64,000 nucleotides of DNA from Paracoccaceae bacterium (GCA_002708925.1 PAPN01000001.1:79684-143683), one strand, 5' to 3'. Shown: positions 34,440 through 43,811, counted from the stretch's first letter. Numbers and translations: made by a program. Notes: generated from the letters alone by a model not told the origin.

Positions 34440-34883
34440 TCAGATTGAGGACAACAGGATGCTTGTTTCACTGTTGCGCACGCCATCGACCAGCCGCACT
34501 TCACGTAGCAGACGGTCGAACTCGTTCAGGTTTTCGACGATAATTTCCGCCACCAAGTCCCATTTGCCGCTTGTCGTATGCAAGACCTGAAGTTCGGGCA
34601 AGCCGCGCAGCCGCGAAATCACATGGGACGTCGTGCGCCCCTCGACTTCGATCATCATGATCGCCCGCACCGCCGTTTCGTCATAATCCTTCCGGACCCG
34701 CGCTGTGAACCCCAGCAACGCCCCCGACGCCAGCAGCCGATCCAGCCGCGTCTGCACAGTCCCGCGCGCGACCCCCATGATCTCGGCCAGCTTCGACACC
34801 GGCGCGCGGCCGTCCTTGCGCAGCAGCGCGATCAATTCGCGATCCAGATCGTCAAAAATGTGTTTTCCACCAGGTTCGGCCAT
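34440..34883 (-). CDS. Lrp/AsnC-family transcriptional regulator
   Basis: The protein has 147 residues: an N-terminal HTH (DDLDRELIALLRKDGRAPVSKLAEIMGVARGTVQTRLDRLL) followed by the RAM effector-binding domain (AIMMIEVEGR, then TTSGKWDLVAEIIV). Lrp-type proteins bind amino acids and wrap DNA as octamers. The start at 34883 is preferred; a longer frame to 34916 runs into the operator region. It diverges from ocd-ctlX across nested dyads and should regulate them in response to arginine, ornithine or a related amino acid. Confidence 0.9.
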   Translation of the reverse strand: MAEPGGKHIFDDLDRELIALLRKDGRAPVSKLAEIMGVARGTVQTRLDRLLASGALLGFTARVRKDYDETAVRAIMMIEVEGRTTSHVISRLRGLPELQVLHTTSGKWDLVAEIIVENLNEFDRLLREVRLVDGVRNSETSILLSSI

Positions 34884-34913
34884 GGGTCTCTCAATATGCA
34901 CAAAGGTATAGAT

Positions 34914-34971
34914 CAAATTGTATAGTCAGAGGTTAAAAATAGTACAAGTTCACTATTTTCTATACAAATTG
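34914..34971. promoter_or_regulatory. Nested dyads, Lrp operator for ocd-ctlX
   Basis: CAAATTGTATAG (34914-34925) and CTATACAAATTG (34960-34971) are inverted arms matching at 11 of 12 positions. Inside them AATAGT (34938-34943) and ACTATT (34952-34957) form a second pair. The A+T-rich nested arrangement between the divergent Lrp and ocd genes suits cooperative Lrp/AsnC binding over the promoters. Confidence 0.65.
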
Positions 34972-35015
34972 CTCTGTCCGATAGTCATCCCTGACCCCCA
35001 GAAAAGGACTTTGAA

Positions 35016-36077
35016 ATGTCTGTGATTCCGCCTTCTGATCTTGCTTTTGTCCCCTTTGTCAGTGTTGAGAACATGATGCGTCTGGTGCATCGTATCGGCC
35101 TGCCCGAGATGCTGAGCGGGCTGGCCGCCTATATCGAAGACGATTTCAAACGCTGGGAAAGCTTTGACAAAACGCCACGGGTTGCCGCGCATTCCAAGGA
35201 CGGCGTGATTGAGCTGATGCCCACATCGGACGGCGTGTCCTATGGTTTCAAATATGTCAACGGTCACCCCAAAAACACGCGCGAAGGGCGCCAGACTGTC
35301 ACCGCGTTCGGCCTGCTGGCCGATGTGGGAAATGGGTATCCGGTACTGTTGACCGAAATGACGGTGCTGACCGCATTGCGCACGGCAGCGACTTCGGCTC
35401 TGGTGGCGAAATATCTTGCCCCCAGGGACGCTGACACCATGGCGATGATCGGCAATGGCGCGCAATCGGAGTTTCAGGCTCTGGCGATGAAGGCCTTGTG
35501 CGGGATCACCAAGCTGCGGCTATATGACATTGACCCCCGCGCCACAGACAAGGCGATGCGCAACCTGAGCGATCAGGGCTTTGAGCTGACCGCCTGCAAA
35601 TCCGCGCAAGAGGCCATTGAGGGCGCGCAAATCATCACCACCTGCACCGCAGACAAGCAATATGCCACGATCCTAAGCGACAACATGGTCGGCGCGGGGG
35701 TGCATATCAACGCCATTGGCGGCGATTGCCCCGGCAAGACCGAATTGCACAAAGACATCCTGAATCGCGCCGATGTCTTTGTCGAATACCCGCCGCAAAC
35801 CCGCATCGAAGGCGAGATTCAGCAGATGCCCGAGGATTTCCCGGTAACCGAGATGTGGCAGGTGATCACCGGGGCCACGCCGGGCCGCCGTGACGCGCGT
35901 CAGATCACCCTGTTCGACGGCGTGGGATTTGCAACCGAGGATTTCTCGGCCCTGCGCTATATCCGTGATCAGATTGCGGACACCGACCTGTATGAACAGC
36001 TTGATCTTCTGGCAGACCCGGACGATCCCCGCGATCTTTTCGGGATGGTACAGCGCGCCAACGGCGGTGCCGCATGA
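35016..36077 (+). CDS. ocd: Ornithine cyclodeaminase
   Basis: The protein has 353 residues, the normal length of the ornithine cyclodeaminase/mu-crystallin family. The substrate and NAD regions are recognisable: DDFKRWESFDKTPR, GFKYVNGHPKNT, LTEMTVLTALRTAATSALVAKY, MAMIGNGAQSEFQALA (Rossmann loop) and HINAIGGDCPGKTEL. It converts ornithine to proline and ammonia with a tightly bound NAD cofactor. It overlaps ctlX by ATGA, so the two steps are made together. The divergent Lrp gene is the likely control. Confidence 0.92.
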   Translation: MSVIPPSDLAFVPFVSVENMMRLVHRIGLPEMLSGLAAYIEDDFKRWESFDKTPRVAAHSKDGVIELMPTSDGVSYGFKYVNGHPKNTREGRQTVTAFGLLADVGNGYPVLLTEMTVLTALRTAATSALVAKYLAPRDADTMAMIGNGAQSEFQALAMKALCGITKLRLYDIDPRATDKAMRNLSDQGFELTACKSAQEAIEGAQIITTCTADKQYATILSDNMVGAGVHINAIGGDCPGKTELHKDILNRADVFVEYPPQTRIEGEIQQMPEDFPVTEMWQVITGATPGRRDARQITLFDGVGFATEDFSALRYIRDQIADTDLYEQLDLLADPDDPRDLFGMVQRANGGAA

Positions 36078-37003
36078 CCCGCGCCTCGGCTCAGGCGCCG
36101 GCGGCCGTGGTCATGGTGCGGCCGCATCATTTCACGGTGAACACGGAAACGGCCCATGACAATGCGTTTCAGTCGAACGAAAACGCCGCGGACAGTGCCG
36201 CATTGTCGCGCCAGGCCTATGCGGAACATAGCAAAGCGGTGGCCGCGCTCAAAAGCCACGGCGTCCGGGTGCATGTCTTTGAGGGCAGGGACCCCGCCAC
36301 CCCCGATTGCGTGTTTCCGAACAATTGGTTCTCGACTCATATCGGCGGGCATGTGGCCATCTACCCGATGAAAGCCCCAAGCCGCCGACTGGAACGCCGC
36401 GCCGATATTATCGAGATGCTCAAGGCCCGGTATCGGGTGCAGGATGTCATCGACTATTCCGGGCTTGAACCGGACGGGCTGTTTCTTGAAGGCACCGGGG
36501 CAATGGTGCTGGATCATATCAACCGTGTCGCTTATGCGGTGGCCTCGGATCGGACGAACCCCATCGCCCTAGAGCGTTTCTGCACCCATTTCAATTTCGA
36601 ACCGATGGTATTTCCGGCGGCAGACACGCGCGGGGTGCCGATCTATCACACCAATGTTCTGATGTGTATCGGGACGGAATTCGTGCTGATCGGAGCAGAC
36701 ATGATCACCGATACCGCCCGGCGCCACGAGGTTCTGGAACGGCTTGCGGAAAGCGGGCGTTTTATTGTCCAGCTGAGCGAAGCGCAGATCGCCGCTTTTG
36801 CCGGGAATGCGATCGAGCTTCAGGGCAGGGGTGGCCGTCTTCTGGCGCTGTCGCAAACCGCATTCGACGCCCTGACCGCAGACCAGCGCGCCACATTGGG
36901 TCAGAACATGCGTCTGGTGCCGCTGGATATTCCGACGCTTGAAAAAGCCGGCGGTTCAGTACGCTGTACCATCGCAGGCATCCATCTGACGGAAAGACGC
37001 TGA
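36074..37003 (+). CDS. ctlX: CtlX-type citrulline/arginine hydrolase (amidinotransferase fold)
   Basis: The protein has 309 residues of the arginine deiminase superfamily. MVRPHHFTVNTETAHDNAFQ at the start and PDCVFPNNWFSTH carry the substrate carboxylate and guanidine-binding residues. EGTGAMVLDH supplies acidic residues, HTNVLMCIG the catalytic His, and GGSVRCTIAGIHL the nucleophilic Cys. The family includes the citrulline utilisation hydrolase CtlX, and related domains act as arginine dihydrolases in cyanobacterial AgrE. Product ornithine would be passed to the overlapping ocd gene. Whether citrulline or arginine is the substrate cannot be decided by eye. Confidence 0.87.
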   Translation: MTRASAQAPAAVVMVRPHHFTVNTETAHDNAFQSNENAADSAALSRQAYAEHSKAVAALKSHGVRVHVFEGRDPATPDCVFPNNWFSTHIGGHVAIYPMKAPSRRLERRADIIEMLKARYRVQDVIDYSGLEPDGLFLEGTGAMVLDHINRVAYAVASDRTNPIALERFCTHFNFEPMVFPAADTRGVPIYHTNVLMCIGTEFVLIGADMITDTARRHEVLERLAESGRFIVQLSEAQIAAFAGNAIELQGRGGRLLALSQTAFDALTADQRATLGQNMRLVPLDIPTLEKAGGSVRCTIAGIHLTERR

Positions 37004-37075
37004 GCCTGGTAAACAGCGCCCTGGGAATGTCCTGTCTACCAGACAAAAGACAAGGCCCGGATACGCCATCCCGCC

Positions 37076-37897
37076 TCAGGTTTTTCCCTTCGGCCCGGTG
37101 GCAACAACGCGCTTGGCCTTTGTCAAAGCCTCGGCGGCACGCCGCGCGGCCGGAACCTTCGAGACCCGGTGCAACTGAGGCACCTCGACGCTTAGCACGA
37201 TATCATCCGGCAGCGCATCCAGAAGCGCACCGAAATCAAAATCCCCGTCGCCCGGCATCTGTCGGTTTTCGCGCGCTGTCGCGATCAAGGCTTCGTCTCT
37301 GGTGTCAAAAACGCCCGGCGCATCGCAAAGCTGCGCATAGTGAACCCAGCCGGGCTGCAACGCCGCAATGGCGGAAAAGGGGCTGTTGGACCGCTGCACA
37401 TGCAACGCATCCACCAAAACACCGGCAGACGGGTGACCCACCGCAGCAACGATTGCCCCGGCCACGCCAACATCCGTCACGCTGGTCCATGGCATGAATT
37501 CAAGATCCGCCGTCATGCCATAGCTCTGCGCCAAACCGCAAAACGCTGCATAATTGTCGATCATGCGATTCGTATCGGGATCATATCCCGCAGTGAGAAT
37601 GTGCCTGGCCCCCAGCGCCGCGCCCGTTTCCAGAAACCGCCGCGTATGTTGGATATTGAACTCGGGCGTGATTTTTATGATCTCAATGTCGGCCAGGGTT
37701 ACGCCGGTATCACGCATTGCCGCGCGGGTCTCTTGTTGCAATGCGACATCGGTCAGAAGCGGGTAGGGCCCATCCATACCCGAAGGCAGCAGACGCAACC
37801 CAACATAGTCAAATCCTGCGTCTGCTGCGGCCTCCACCGCCTGAGGCGGTGAAAGCTCGGATACTGTCAGAAAAGCAAGCGAATAGCGATAACCCAT
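37076..37897 (-). CDS. TIM-barrel sugar-phosphate isomerase/epimerase-like enzyme
   Basis: The protein has 273 residues of the AP endonuclease 2-like TIM barrel: AADAGFDYVGLRLLP, IEIIKITPEF, ADLEFMPWT, VLVDALHVQRS, QLCDAP and SVEVPQL are successive strand ends. Metal ligands are expected from Glu, Asp, His and Glu in these positions. The fold is shared by xylose isomerase-like epimerases and by 3-dehydroshikimate dehydratases of the AsbF/QuiC type. The last gene of the IclR-led minus-strand group, it may act on a ring compound handled by the shikimate-dehydrogenase-like enzyme of the divergent operon; that link is inference. Confidence 0.82.
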   Translation of the reverse strand: MGYRYSLAFLTVSELSPPQAVEAAADAGFDYVGLRLLPSGMDGPYPLLTDVALQQETRAAMRDTGVTLADIEIIKITPEFNIQHTRRFLETGAALGARHILTAGYDPDTNRMIDNYAAFCGLAQSYGMTADLEFMPWTSVTDVGVAGAIVAAVGHPSAGVLVDALHVQRSNSPFSAIAALQPGWVHYAQLCDAPGVFDTRDEALIATARENRQMPGDGDFDFGALLDALPDDIVLSVEVPQLHRVSKVPAARRAAEALTKAKRVVATGPKGKT

Positions 37898-37900
37898 CGG

Positions 37901-38518
37901 TTACTTCAGCGGCGAAAAGGGAAGCGGAACGGCAAGGGTGGAAACCATGTCAGCCGAAAGCCAGGCCGGGCCACCCTTGGGCGGCCAGACACCTTCGGCC
38001 ACGGCCTGGGCACGCAGTTCGGCCCGGTGGTTTGCGCTCTCATAGGGCCAGATTTGGGTAAAGCGGGTTGGCCCGTCCAACGAGTACATCGCAACAGAGC
38101 AGGGCGAATATTCCTGACGAGAGGGCAGGGCCTCTGCCCATTTTTCAATCGTAGGGGCCATGCCGTTCAGCTTGGGCTGGTATGTGCGGATTTCATAGAC
38201 CTTACCATAGTCACCGGGCGTCACGGGCAGGGTGAACTCCAGCGGGATATAGCTGTCTGCGGTCCAGCCGCGCAGATGTTCCATGCAACCGAAGGGATTG
38301 TCCGACAGACGGGTGCGGGTGCGCTCGGCGATCATTTCCTCGGCATCGTCGTATTGGCGCAGCAAAAGAATATCGTTCAGCGTGCCGACATCCGGCGCCC
38401 AAGCGCCCAAAAGCGTGCCTTTGGCCTCGGGGGCGTCCAGCCATGCCTGCAATGCCGGCACGATTGCCGGGGTTGCGAAAAGCTGAGTGTTAAGCGTGGT
38501 AATATCAAGCAGTGGCAT
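37901..38518 (-). CDS. NIPSNAP-family protein
   Basis: The protein has 205 residues and two ferredoxin-like NIPSNAP halves: LLDITTLNTQ...LQAWLDAPEAKGTLLGAWAPDVGTLNDILLLRQYDD, then YEIRTYQPKLNG...SLDGPTRFTQIWPYES. The family often accompanies catabolic operons and has no firm biochemical role. GGAGG precedes the ATG, and the gene begins inside the last 14 bases of the flavoprotein gene upstream, so translation is probably coupled. Confidence 0.85.
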   Translation of the reverse strand: MPLLDITTLNTQLFATPAIVPALQAWLDAPEAKGTLLGAWAPDVGTLNDILLLRQYDDAEEMIAERTRTRLSDNPFGCMEHLRGWTADSYIPLEFTLPVTPGDYGKVYEIRTYQPKLNGMAPTIEKWAEALPSRQEYSPCSVAMYSLDGPTRFTQIWPYESANHRAELRAQAVAEGVWPPKGGPAWLSADMVSTLAVPLPFSPLK

Positions 38519-40265
38519 AAAAGCCTCCTTCCGTGTTCAGGGATGTTTCGTCAGGGCCCATGCGTCCCGCAGCGGTGTGTGCGGCGATGTAGCCAAAGGT
38601 CATAGCCGGACCGAGCGTGATCCCCCCGCTGGGGTAATGCCCCGCAAAGATCGAGCTTAGATCGTTCCCGGCAGCAAAGAGTCCGGGTATCGGCGCGCGC
38701 CCGGCGTCCAGCACACGGGCATATTCATCTGCGGCAAGGCCAGCAAAGGTGCCCAGACTGCCCGGAACGATCTTCACCGCGTGAAACGGGGCCGATACAA
38801 GAGACCCAAGGGCCGGATTAGGCCTGTGATCCGGATCGCCTTGCACCTGGTTGTAGCGCGACGCACCACGCCCGAAATCGGGATCTTCGCCTTTGGCGGC
38901 ATGGGTATTGAAGCGACGGACTGTCTTTTCCAGAGTGGCCGCATCCAAGCCGCATTGCGCCGCTAGCCCCGCAAGACTGCGCGCGGATTTCAGATAGCCC
39001 TTGCGCCGATAGGGCCCAAGCGGGAACGGAAACGGACGTGACCACCCCAGCCCCCATCGCCGCTGCGCCCTATGATCGGCGATCAGCCAGCAGTGAATGT
39101 CCGAAACATCCGGCGCGGCATCAAACAGATTGCGCATAAAGGCGTGGTAGCTGTCTGCCTCGTTGGTAAAGCGTTCTCCGCGCCCCGTAACGGCGATGAT
39201 CCCCGGCTTTGCGCGCTCGATCAGATGCGGGAAATTCGCGAATGCACCATTGCTGAGCGGGACTCTGGACACCGGCGCCCATGCGGCAGCATCGGCGAGA
39301 TCAGTCTCAATCCCGGCCCCTGCGGCCTTTGCGATCTTCAGACCGTCGCCAGTATTGCCCGCTGGGGCCGCCGAATGGTGCCTCTTGCCGGTTTCGGTGC
39401 CGAACAGCTTCTCTTGTAGCGCTGCATTATGAGGAAACCCTCCGGTTGCCAGAACCACACCGGCCTTGGCCCTCAGCTTTGTACCCGTTTGCAGGACAAC
39501 CCCGGCCACCCGGCCATTTTCAACGGTCACCTGGCGCACCGGGCTGTCGGCAAACAAGGCCACATCGCGATCAAGCGCCGCGCGCACCAGCCTGGCCACA
39601 AGAGCATTACCGTTGACCAGCTGCATCCCGCGCCGATAGCGGATCAGATCCCATACATGTTTGCCCAGGCGCTTCAGAACATACAGCCCCGAAGACACCT
39701 TGCGCGTCGCATTAAAGAAGTGGCGCAGATCAGCGCCCGAAGCGATCCCCATCCCCGCAAGAGAGATGACACCAAGAGGCGGCCGAAGCTTCGTCACCCA
39801 GCGGCCAAGCCCACGAGCATCATACGGGGCCGCACAGACAGATCGCCCGCCACCAGCCGCACCGGGAAGATCGACAAAATCCGGCACGGCGTTCCCGTCA
39901 ATCCAGTCCAGCGCGGTTTCATCGCGGAAAAAGCGCACCATCTCGGGCCCTGTTTCAAGGAACATGTCTATTCGCGGGTCTTTCGCCCGATTGCCCATGA
40001 TGCTTTCGAGATATTGCAACGGGGCGTCCGGCGGCTCTTGGATTCCGGCCTCTGTGGCCAGCGGGTTACGCGGGATCCAAAGCCACCCACCGGACCATGC
40101 GGATGTCCCGCCCAGCACGGGCTCTTTTTCCAGAACCGCAACGCGCAACCCCAGATATGCCGCAGTGACAGCCGCCGACAGACCGCCCGCGCCAGAGCCG
40201 ACCACGATCAAGTCATAGCTGTCGCCGTCCTGCGGAACAGCATCCGGCTCGATTGGGTGAGTCAC
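38505..40265 (-). CDS. FAD-dependent oxidoreductase (KstD/fumarate-reductase flavoprotein type)
   Basis: The protein has 586 residues from a GTG that overlaps the iclR stop (GTGA). The FAD-binding start is DLIVVGSGAGGLSAAVTAAYLG, followed by GGTSAWSGGWLWIP, and the C-terminal FAD region GNDLSSIFAGHYPSGGITLGPAMTFGYIAA. The architecture is that of 3-ketosteroid delta-1-dehydrogenases and related flavoproteins that put a double bond next to a carbonyl or carboxylate in a ring. A related but distinct flavoprotein is encoded by the divergent operon at 41.2 kb. The longer open frame upstream is excluded because it runs deep into iclR. Confidence 0.88.
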   Translation of the reverse strand: MTHPIEPDAVPQDGDSYDLIVVGSGAGGLSAAVTAAYLGLRVAVLEKEPVLGGTSAWSGGWLWIPRNPLATEAGIQEPPDAPLQYLESIMGNRAKDPRIDMFLETGPEMVRFFRDETALDWIDGNAVPDFVDLPGAAGGGRSVCAAPYDARGLGRWVTKLRPPLGVISLAGMGIASGADLRHFFNATRKVSSGLYVLKRLGKHVWDLIRYRRGMQLVNGNALVARLVRAALDRDVALFADSPVRQVTVENGRVAGVVLQTGTKLRAKAGVVLATGGFPHNAALQEKLFGTETGKRHHSAAPAGNTGDGLKIAKAAGAGIETDLADAAAWAPVSRVPLSNGAFANFPHLIERAKPGIIAVTGRGERFTNEADSYHAFMRNLFDAAPDVSDIHCWLIADHRAQRRWGLGWSRPFPFPLGPYRRKGYLKSARSLAGLAAQCGLDAATLEKTVRRFNTHAAKGEDPDFGRGASRYNQVQGDPDHRPNPALGSLVSAPFHAVKIVPGSLGTFAGLAADEYARVLDAGRAPIPGLFAAGNDLSSIFAGHYPSGGITLGPAMTFGYIAAHTAAGRMGPDETSLNTEGGFYATA

Positions 40266-41083
40266 GCTTCTTTCCGTCCTTCGTGAAGATCGGCGTACCA
40301 GGCATTGAAACTGCGCCCGGCATGGCTGGCCCTGGACAATTCCAGCGCCGCCTCCTGTAGATCGGGCAGGCACTCCAGCAGCCGCTCTGGCGTTGCCCGC
40401 GCCGAGGGGCCCGCAATCGAAACCGTTCCGATCGGATCATCCGTGTCCGGGTGCCGGATCACGACCGCAATCGCCGCCATGCCCAGCATGAAACTGTTGG
40501 CATTCATCGCATAGCCCTTCTGGCGCACATCGCCGATCACCGAGAGCAGCTCAGTAATCGTTTGCGGCGCAGACACACCCGCCCCGTCGGCCTTTTCCAG
40601 CCCCTGTTTCACAACAGCCTCGACGGCATCATTGTCGGTCATGGCAGCCAGCCACGCCTGGCCGCCCGAAGCCGAAGCAAGATGTACAATCTGGCCTTGC
40701 TCGGCGCCGGGGTCATATCGCAGGCCCGCAGTCGCGCCCTGCGCCACCCCGACCCAGACAAGCTGCTGCCCGTCGGACAGCGCCATCCGGACAAGCTCGC
40801 CCGATTTAACAGCAAGCTTATCAAGAATCGGCTGGCTCAGATCGGGAATGCCGGTGCGCGCCAGAAAGCTCAGGCCCGCAGTCGCCAGCTTCAGGGTCAG
40901 CCGATAGTCGCCGTGGTCACGCGTTTGCTGTGCATAGCCAAGGTTTTCCAGCTCTTTGAGCAAACGGTGAACGCCAGACACCGGCAGATCCAGATTGCGC
41001 GCAATGTCCGAAATCTGAGCCCCTTCGGGAAATTTCGAAAGGTACGAAACAACTGACAAGCCTTTTTCCAATGCACTGCTCAT
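40262..41083 (-). CDS. IclR-family transcriptional regulator
   Basis: The protein has 273 residues. The N-terminal HTH (EKGLSVVSYLSKFPEGAQISDIARNLDLPVSGVHRLLKELENLG) precedes the GAF-like effector domain with the typical LASASGGQAWLA and KGYAMNANSFMLGMAAIAVVI segments. It opens the minus-strand operon (flavoprotein, NIPSNAP, TIM barrel) and diverges from the flavoprotein-AroE-TTT operon. It therefore probably controls both through the dyad at 41163-41179. IclR regulators of this kind usually sense an aromatic or hydroaromatic acid. Confidence 0.9.
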   Translation of the reverse strand: MSSALEKGLSVVSYLSKFPEGAQISDIARNLDLPVSGVHRLLKELENLGYAQQTRDHGDYRLTLKLATAGLSFLARTGIPDLSQPILDKLAVKSGELVRMALSDGQQLVWVGVAQGATAGLRYDPGAEQGQIVHLASASGGQAWLAAMTDNDAVEAVVKQGLEKADGAGVSAPQTITELLSVIGDVRQKGYAMNANSFMLGMAAIAVVIRHPDTDDPIGTVSIAGPSARATPERLLECLPDLQEAALELSRASHAGRSFNAWYADLHEGRKEA

Positions 41084-41162
41084 TCTGTGCCCTCCTCAAT
41101 GTCTTGTCGAAACTATAGGGTGAACAGATAAAAAATGAAAGAGATTTAAAAACTGGAAAAGT

Positions 41163-41179
41163 TTTTCATTTTGTGAAAA
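41163..41179. promoter_or_regulatory. Dyad operator between iclR and the divergent catabolic operon
   Basis: TTTTCA (41163-41168) and TGAAAA (41174-41179) are perfect inverted arms around TTTTG. A partial half-site (GGAAAAG) lies just before. The 17-base dyad sits 40 bases before the divergent flavoprotein start and is A+T-rich, as IclR-type operators usually are. Confidence 0.6.
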
Positions 41180-41218
41180 GTTGGGTGCCAACGTGATTCG
41201 ATGCTGTGGGAGGACACT

Positions 41219-42937
41219 TTGAGCGTTGTGGCTTTTGAACAGGTGTCAGAGCACTATGACGTAATCGTCATGGGGGCTGGTGCCGCCGGCCTGTCGGCTG
41301 CCGTCTTCGGAGCCCTGTCCGGCGCGAAAGTCTTGCTGGTAGAGCGAACCGCATATGTCGGCGGCACGTCAGCGCTGTCAGGCGGGACGGTCTGGGCCCC
41401 CGGAACTGCGATTGGCAAGACCGTCAATACACAAGACACCCGCGCGGCCGTTTCTGAATTCCTTGACAGCGCCGTCGGCCGCCATGGCGATACAGCCTTA
41501 CGGGAAACATTTCTCGATGCCGCTCCTGAGGTGATCTCAACCCTGTCAGAAAGGACCCAGGTTGCGTTCCGCCCATATCCAAAACATCCCGATTATGAAT
41601 GGGATCACCCGCATCCGACGCTCAATGGCCGCGCGATCGAGCCCGTCCCCTTCGATACGCGCGCGATGGGCAGGCTGCGCAATGTGATCCGTGCCCCGAT
41701 CCCCGAATTTACCGTTCTGGGCGGCATGAATATTGATCGCATCGACATCGGTCATTTGCTGAACCGCTACAAATCCGTCGGATCGTTTGCGCATGTTGCA
41801 AAGATCGTTTTGCGCTACGCCTGCGACAAGGCGCTTTATGGTCGTCACACACGACTTGTCATGGGCGCGGCCCTTATCGGGCGGCTGCTGGCCTCGGCGA
41901 ATGATCTTGGCGTCGAAATCGTGTTAGAGACCTCAGCGACGGGCATGGATCTGGACGGGGCAGGGGACGCGCATCTGGCTCTTGTCAGCAGAGACGCCCG
42001 AAAAACCGTGCGCGCCAGCGGCGGAGTCATTCTGGCGTCAGGCGGGTTTGGGCGCTCGGCTGAACGCCGCAGGAAATATCTGCCAGAGACCTTGCCCTCT
42101 GACAGTCCCTCTGCGCCGGGCCACACGGCCAGAATGCACGACCTGGCCGAAACGCTGGGTGCGGTTTACGGCCAGGGTAACGACCAGAACGCATTCTGGG
42201 CACCGTGTTCAATTCGCACGCGTCCCGATGGCAGTCGCGCGGTCTTTCCGCATTTTGTGCTGGATCGTTCAAAGCCCGGATCGGTCTGCGTTGACCGCCA
42301 TGGTGCGCGTTTCGTCAACGAAACCCGATCGTATCACGCCTTCGGCAAAGCGATGCTGCAAGGCGGCGCGGCCACACAGCACGCGTGGATCATCATGGAT
42401 GCCAAGGGGATCGCGAAATACGGGCTGGGCATGGTACGTCCGGGCGGCGACGATCTGCGCCCTTATCTCAAGGACGGCTACCTGATCGAAGCGCGCTCGA
42501 TTGCTGAGCTGGCCGCCAAAACCGGCACTGATGAAACCACCCTGACCGCCAGCATTGATGACATCAACCAGGCCGCAGACGCGGGCCGTGACGACAGATT
42601 TGGGCGAGGCGAGTCTCCGTATCAGCGTCACAATGGCGACGCGACAGTCGCGCCGAACCCGACGCTTGGGGTGCTCTGTCAGGCACCCTATTATGCCGTC
42701 AAGTTGCAGCCTGCGGACATCGGCACGGCAAAAGGTTTTGCCGCAACACCCAACGCCGAGCTTCTGCGTGCCGACGGCACAGTTATCACGGGCGTCTACG
42801 CGGCGGGCAACGATCTTCATTCGATCATGGGCGGCACCTATCCCGGACCGGGCATCACCTTGGGGCCCGGCCTGGTATTCGGTGCCATTGCAGCGCGTCA
42901 CGCGGCGGCCCGTGCAAAAGATAAAAAAGGAAAATAA
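41219..42937 (+). CDS. FAD-dependent oxidoreductase (KstD/fumarate-reductase flavoprotein type), second copy
   Basis: This protein of about 572 residues has the FAD loop DVIVMGAGAAGLSAAVFGAL, GGTSALSGGTVWAPG, HARF-like substrate-site region near VDRHGARFVNETRSYHAF, and the C-terminal GNDLHSIMGGTYPGPGITLGPGLVFGAIAA. It is homologous in layout to the flavoprotein at 38.5-40.3 kb but clearly diverged. GGGAGGAC at 41208-41215 lies before a TTG at 41219, which I prefer; the ATG at 41201 would contain that ribosome site in its codons, and GTG at 41228 is another option. It opens the operon that continues with the shikimate-dehydrogenase-like gene. Confidence 0.87.
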   Translation: MSVVAFEQVSEHYDVIVMGAGAAGLSAAVFGALSGAKVLLVERTAYVGGTSALSGGTVWAPGTAIGKTVNTQDTRAAVSEFLDSAVGRHGDTALRETFLDAAPEVISTLSERTQVAFRPYPKHPDYEWDHPHPTLNGRAIEPVPFDTRAMGRLRNVIRAPIPEFTVLGGMNIDRIDIGHLLNRYKSVGSFAHVAKIVLRYACDKALYGRHTRLVMGAALIGRLLASANDLGVEIVLETSATGMDLDGAGDAHLALVSRDARKTVRASGGVILASGGFGRSAERRRKYLPETLPSDSPSAPGHTARMHDLAETLGAVYGQGNDQNAFWAPCSIRTRPDGSRAVFPHFVLDRSKPGSVCVDRHGARFVNETRSYHAFGKAMLQGGAATQHAWIIMDAKGIAKYGLGMVRPGGDDLRPYLKDGYLIEARSIAELAAKTGTDETTLTASIDDINQAADAGRDDRFGRGESPYQRHNGDATVAPNPTLGVLCQAPYYAVKLQPADIGTAKGFAATPNAELLRADGTVITGVYAAGNDLHSIMGGTYPGPGITLGPGLVFGAIAARHAAARAKDKKGK

Positions 42938-42938
42938 C

Positions 42939-43742
42939 GTGCAGCTTAGCGGTGAAACCAAACTCTATCCCATCATCGGGCATCCAATCGCACAGGTCCG
43001 TTCGCCCCGATTTCTGACCCAGATCTTCGAGCGCCGCGGCATCAATGCCATCGTGCCCCCGCTGAACGTGCTGCCGGAAAACATCCGGCCGGTGCTGGAC
43101 ACGCTGCGCAAAATAGAGAACGTCGGCGGGATTGTCGTGACGCTGCCGCACAAAATCGACGCTCTGGCGGCCTGCGATGTGGTCTCTGAGCGGGCGAAAT
43201 TCGCCGGGTCGATCAACGTGATCCACAAGGATGCCCAGGGGCGCTACATCGCCGATAACGTCGATGGTATTGGCTATATGGATGGGGTTCGGGCGCTGGG
43301 TTTTGACATTGCCGGCAAACGGGCCCTGCTAATCGGTGTCGGCGGGGCGGGCAGCGCCGTCGCCTATGAGATCCTCGCGCGCGGTGCGGCACATCTGAAA
43401 ATCGCCGAGCTGAACACCACCCGCCGCGACACAACGATTGCCGCGCTTGAAACGCAATTTCCAGGCAGGGTGGGGGTCGGCAGCGACGATCCGACGGGGG
43501 TCGATTTTGTGGCGAATGTAACGCCATGCGGAATGCGCGAAAACGATCCCTTTCCAGCCGATCCAGCAAAAATGAATGCAAACCAGTTCGTCGCGGACTC
43601 GATTACCAAACCGGCCGTGACGCCGATGCTTCGGGCTGCGCGCAATCTGGGATGCGACACCATGACCGGGGCGGGAATGTTCGATGCCGAGGCCGAAAGG
43701 CTGGTCGATTTTTTGCTGGGTGAGGGCTTGCCCGCACAGTGA
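42939..43742 (+). CDS. Shikimate/quinate dehydrogenase-like enzyme (AroE superfamily)
   Basis: The protein has 267 residues from a GTG with AAGGA upstream, one base after the flavoprotein stop. The AroE layout is intact: YPIIGHPIAQVRSPRFLTQIF binds the substrate carboxylate, VVTLPHKIDAL carries the catalytic Lys, DNVDGIGYMDGV holds the catalytic Asp, and GVGGAGSAVAYEI is the NAD(P) loop. The usual SxS at the substrate site is replaced by V-R-S, suggesting a substrate other than shikimate. Context with flavoproteins and a carboxylate transporter implies catabolism, not aromatic biosynthesis. Confidence 0.87.
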   Translation: MQLSGETKLYPIIGHPIAQVRSPRFLTQIFERRGINAIVPPLNVLPENIRPVLDTLRKIENVGGIVVTLPHKIDALAACDVVSERAKFAGSINVIHKDAQGRYIADNVDGIGYMDGVRALGFDIAGKRALLIGVGGAGSAVAYEILARGAAHLKIAELNTTRRDTTIAALETQFPGRVGVGSDDPTGVDFVANVTPCGMRENDPFPADPAKMNANQFVADSITKPAVTPMLRAARNLGCDTMTGAGMFDAEAERLVDFLLGEGLPAQ

Positions 43743-43811
43743 AACCCGAAGCGGCGATCCGCTTCACAGAACCGGAGGAAACTCCGAAATCTTAAAATTG
43801 GGAGGAAAAAC

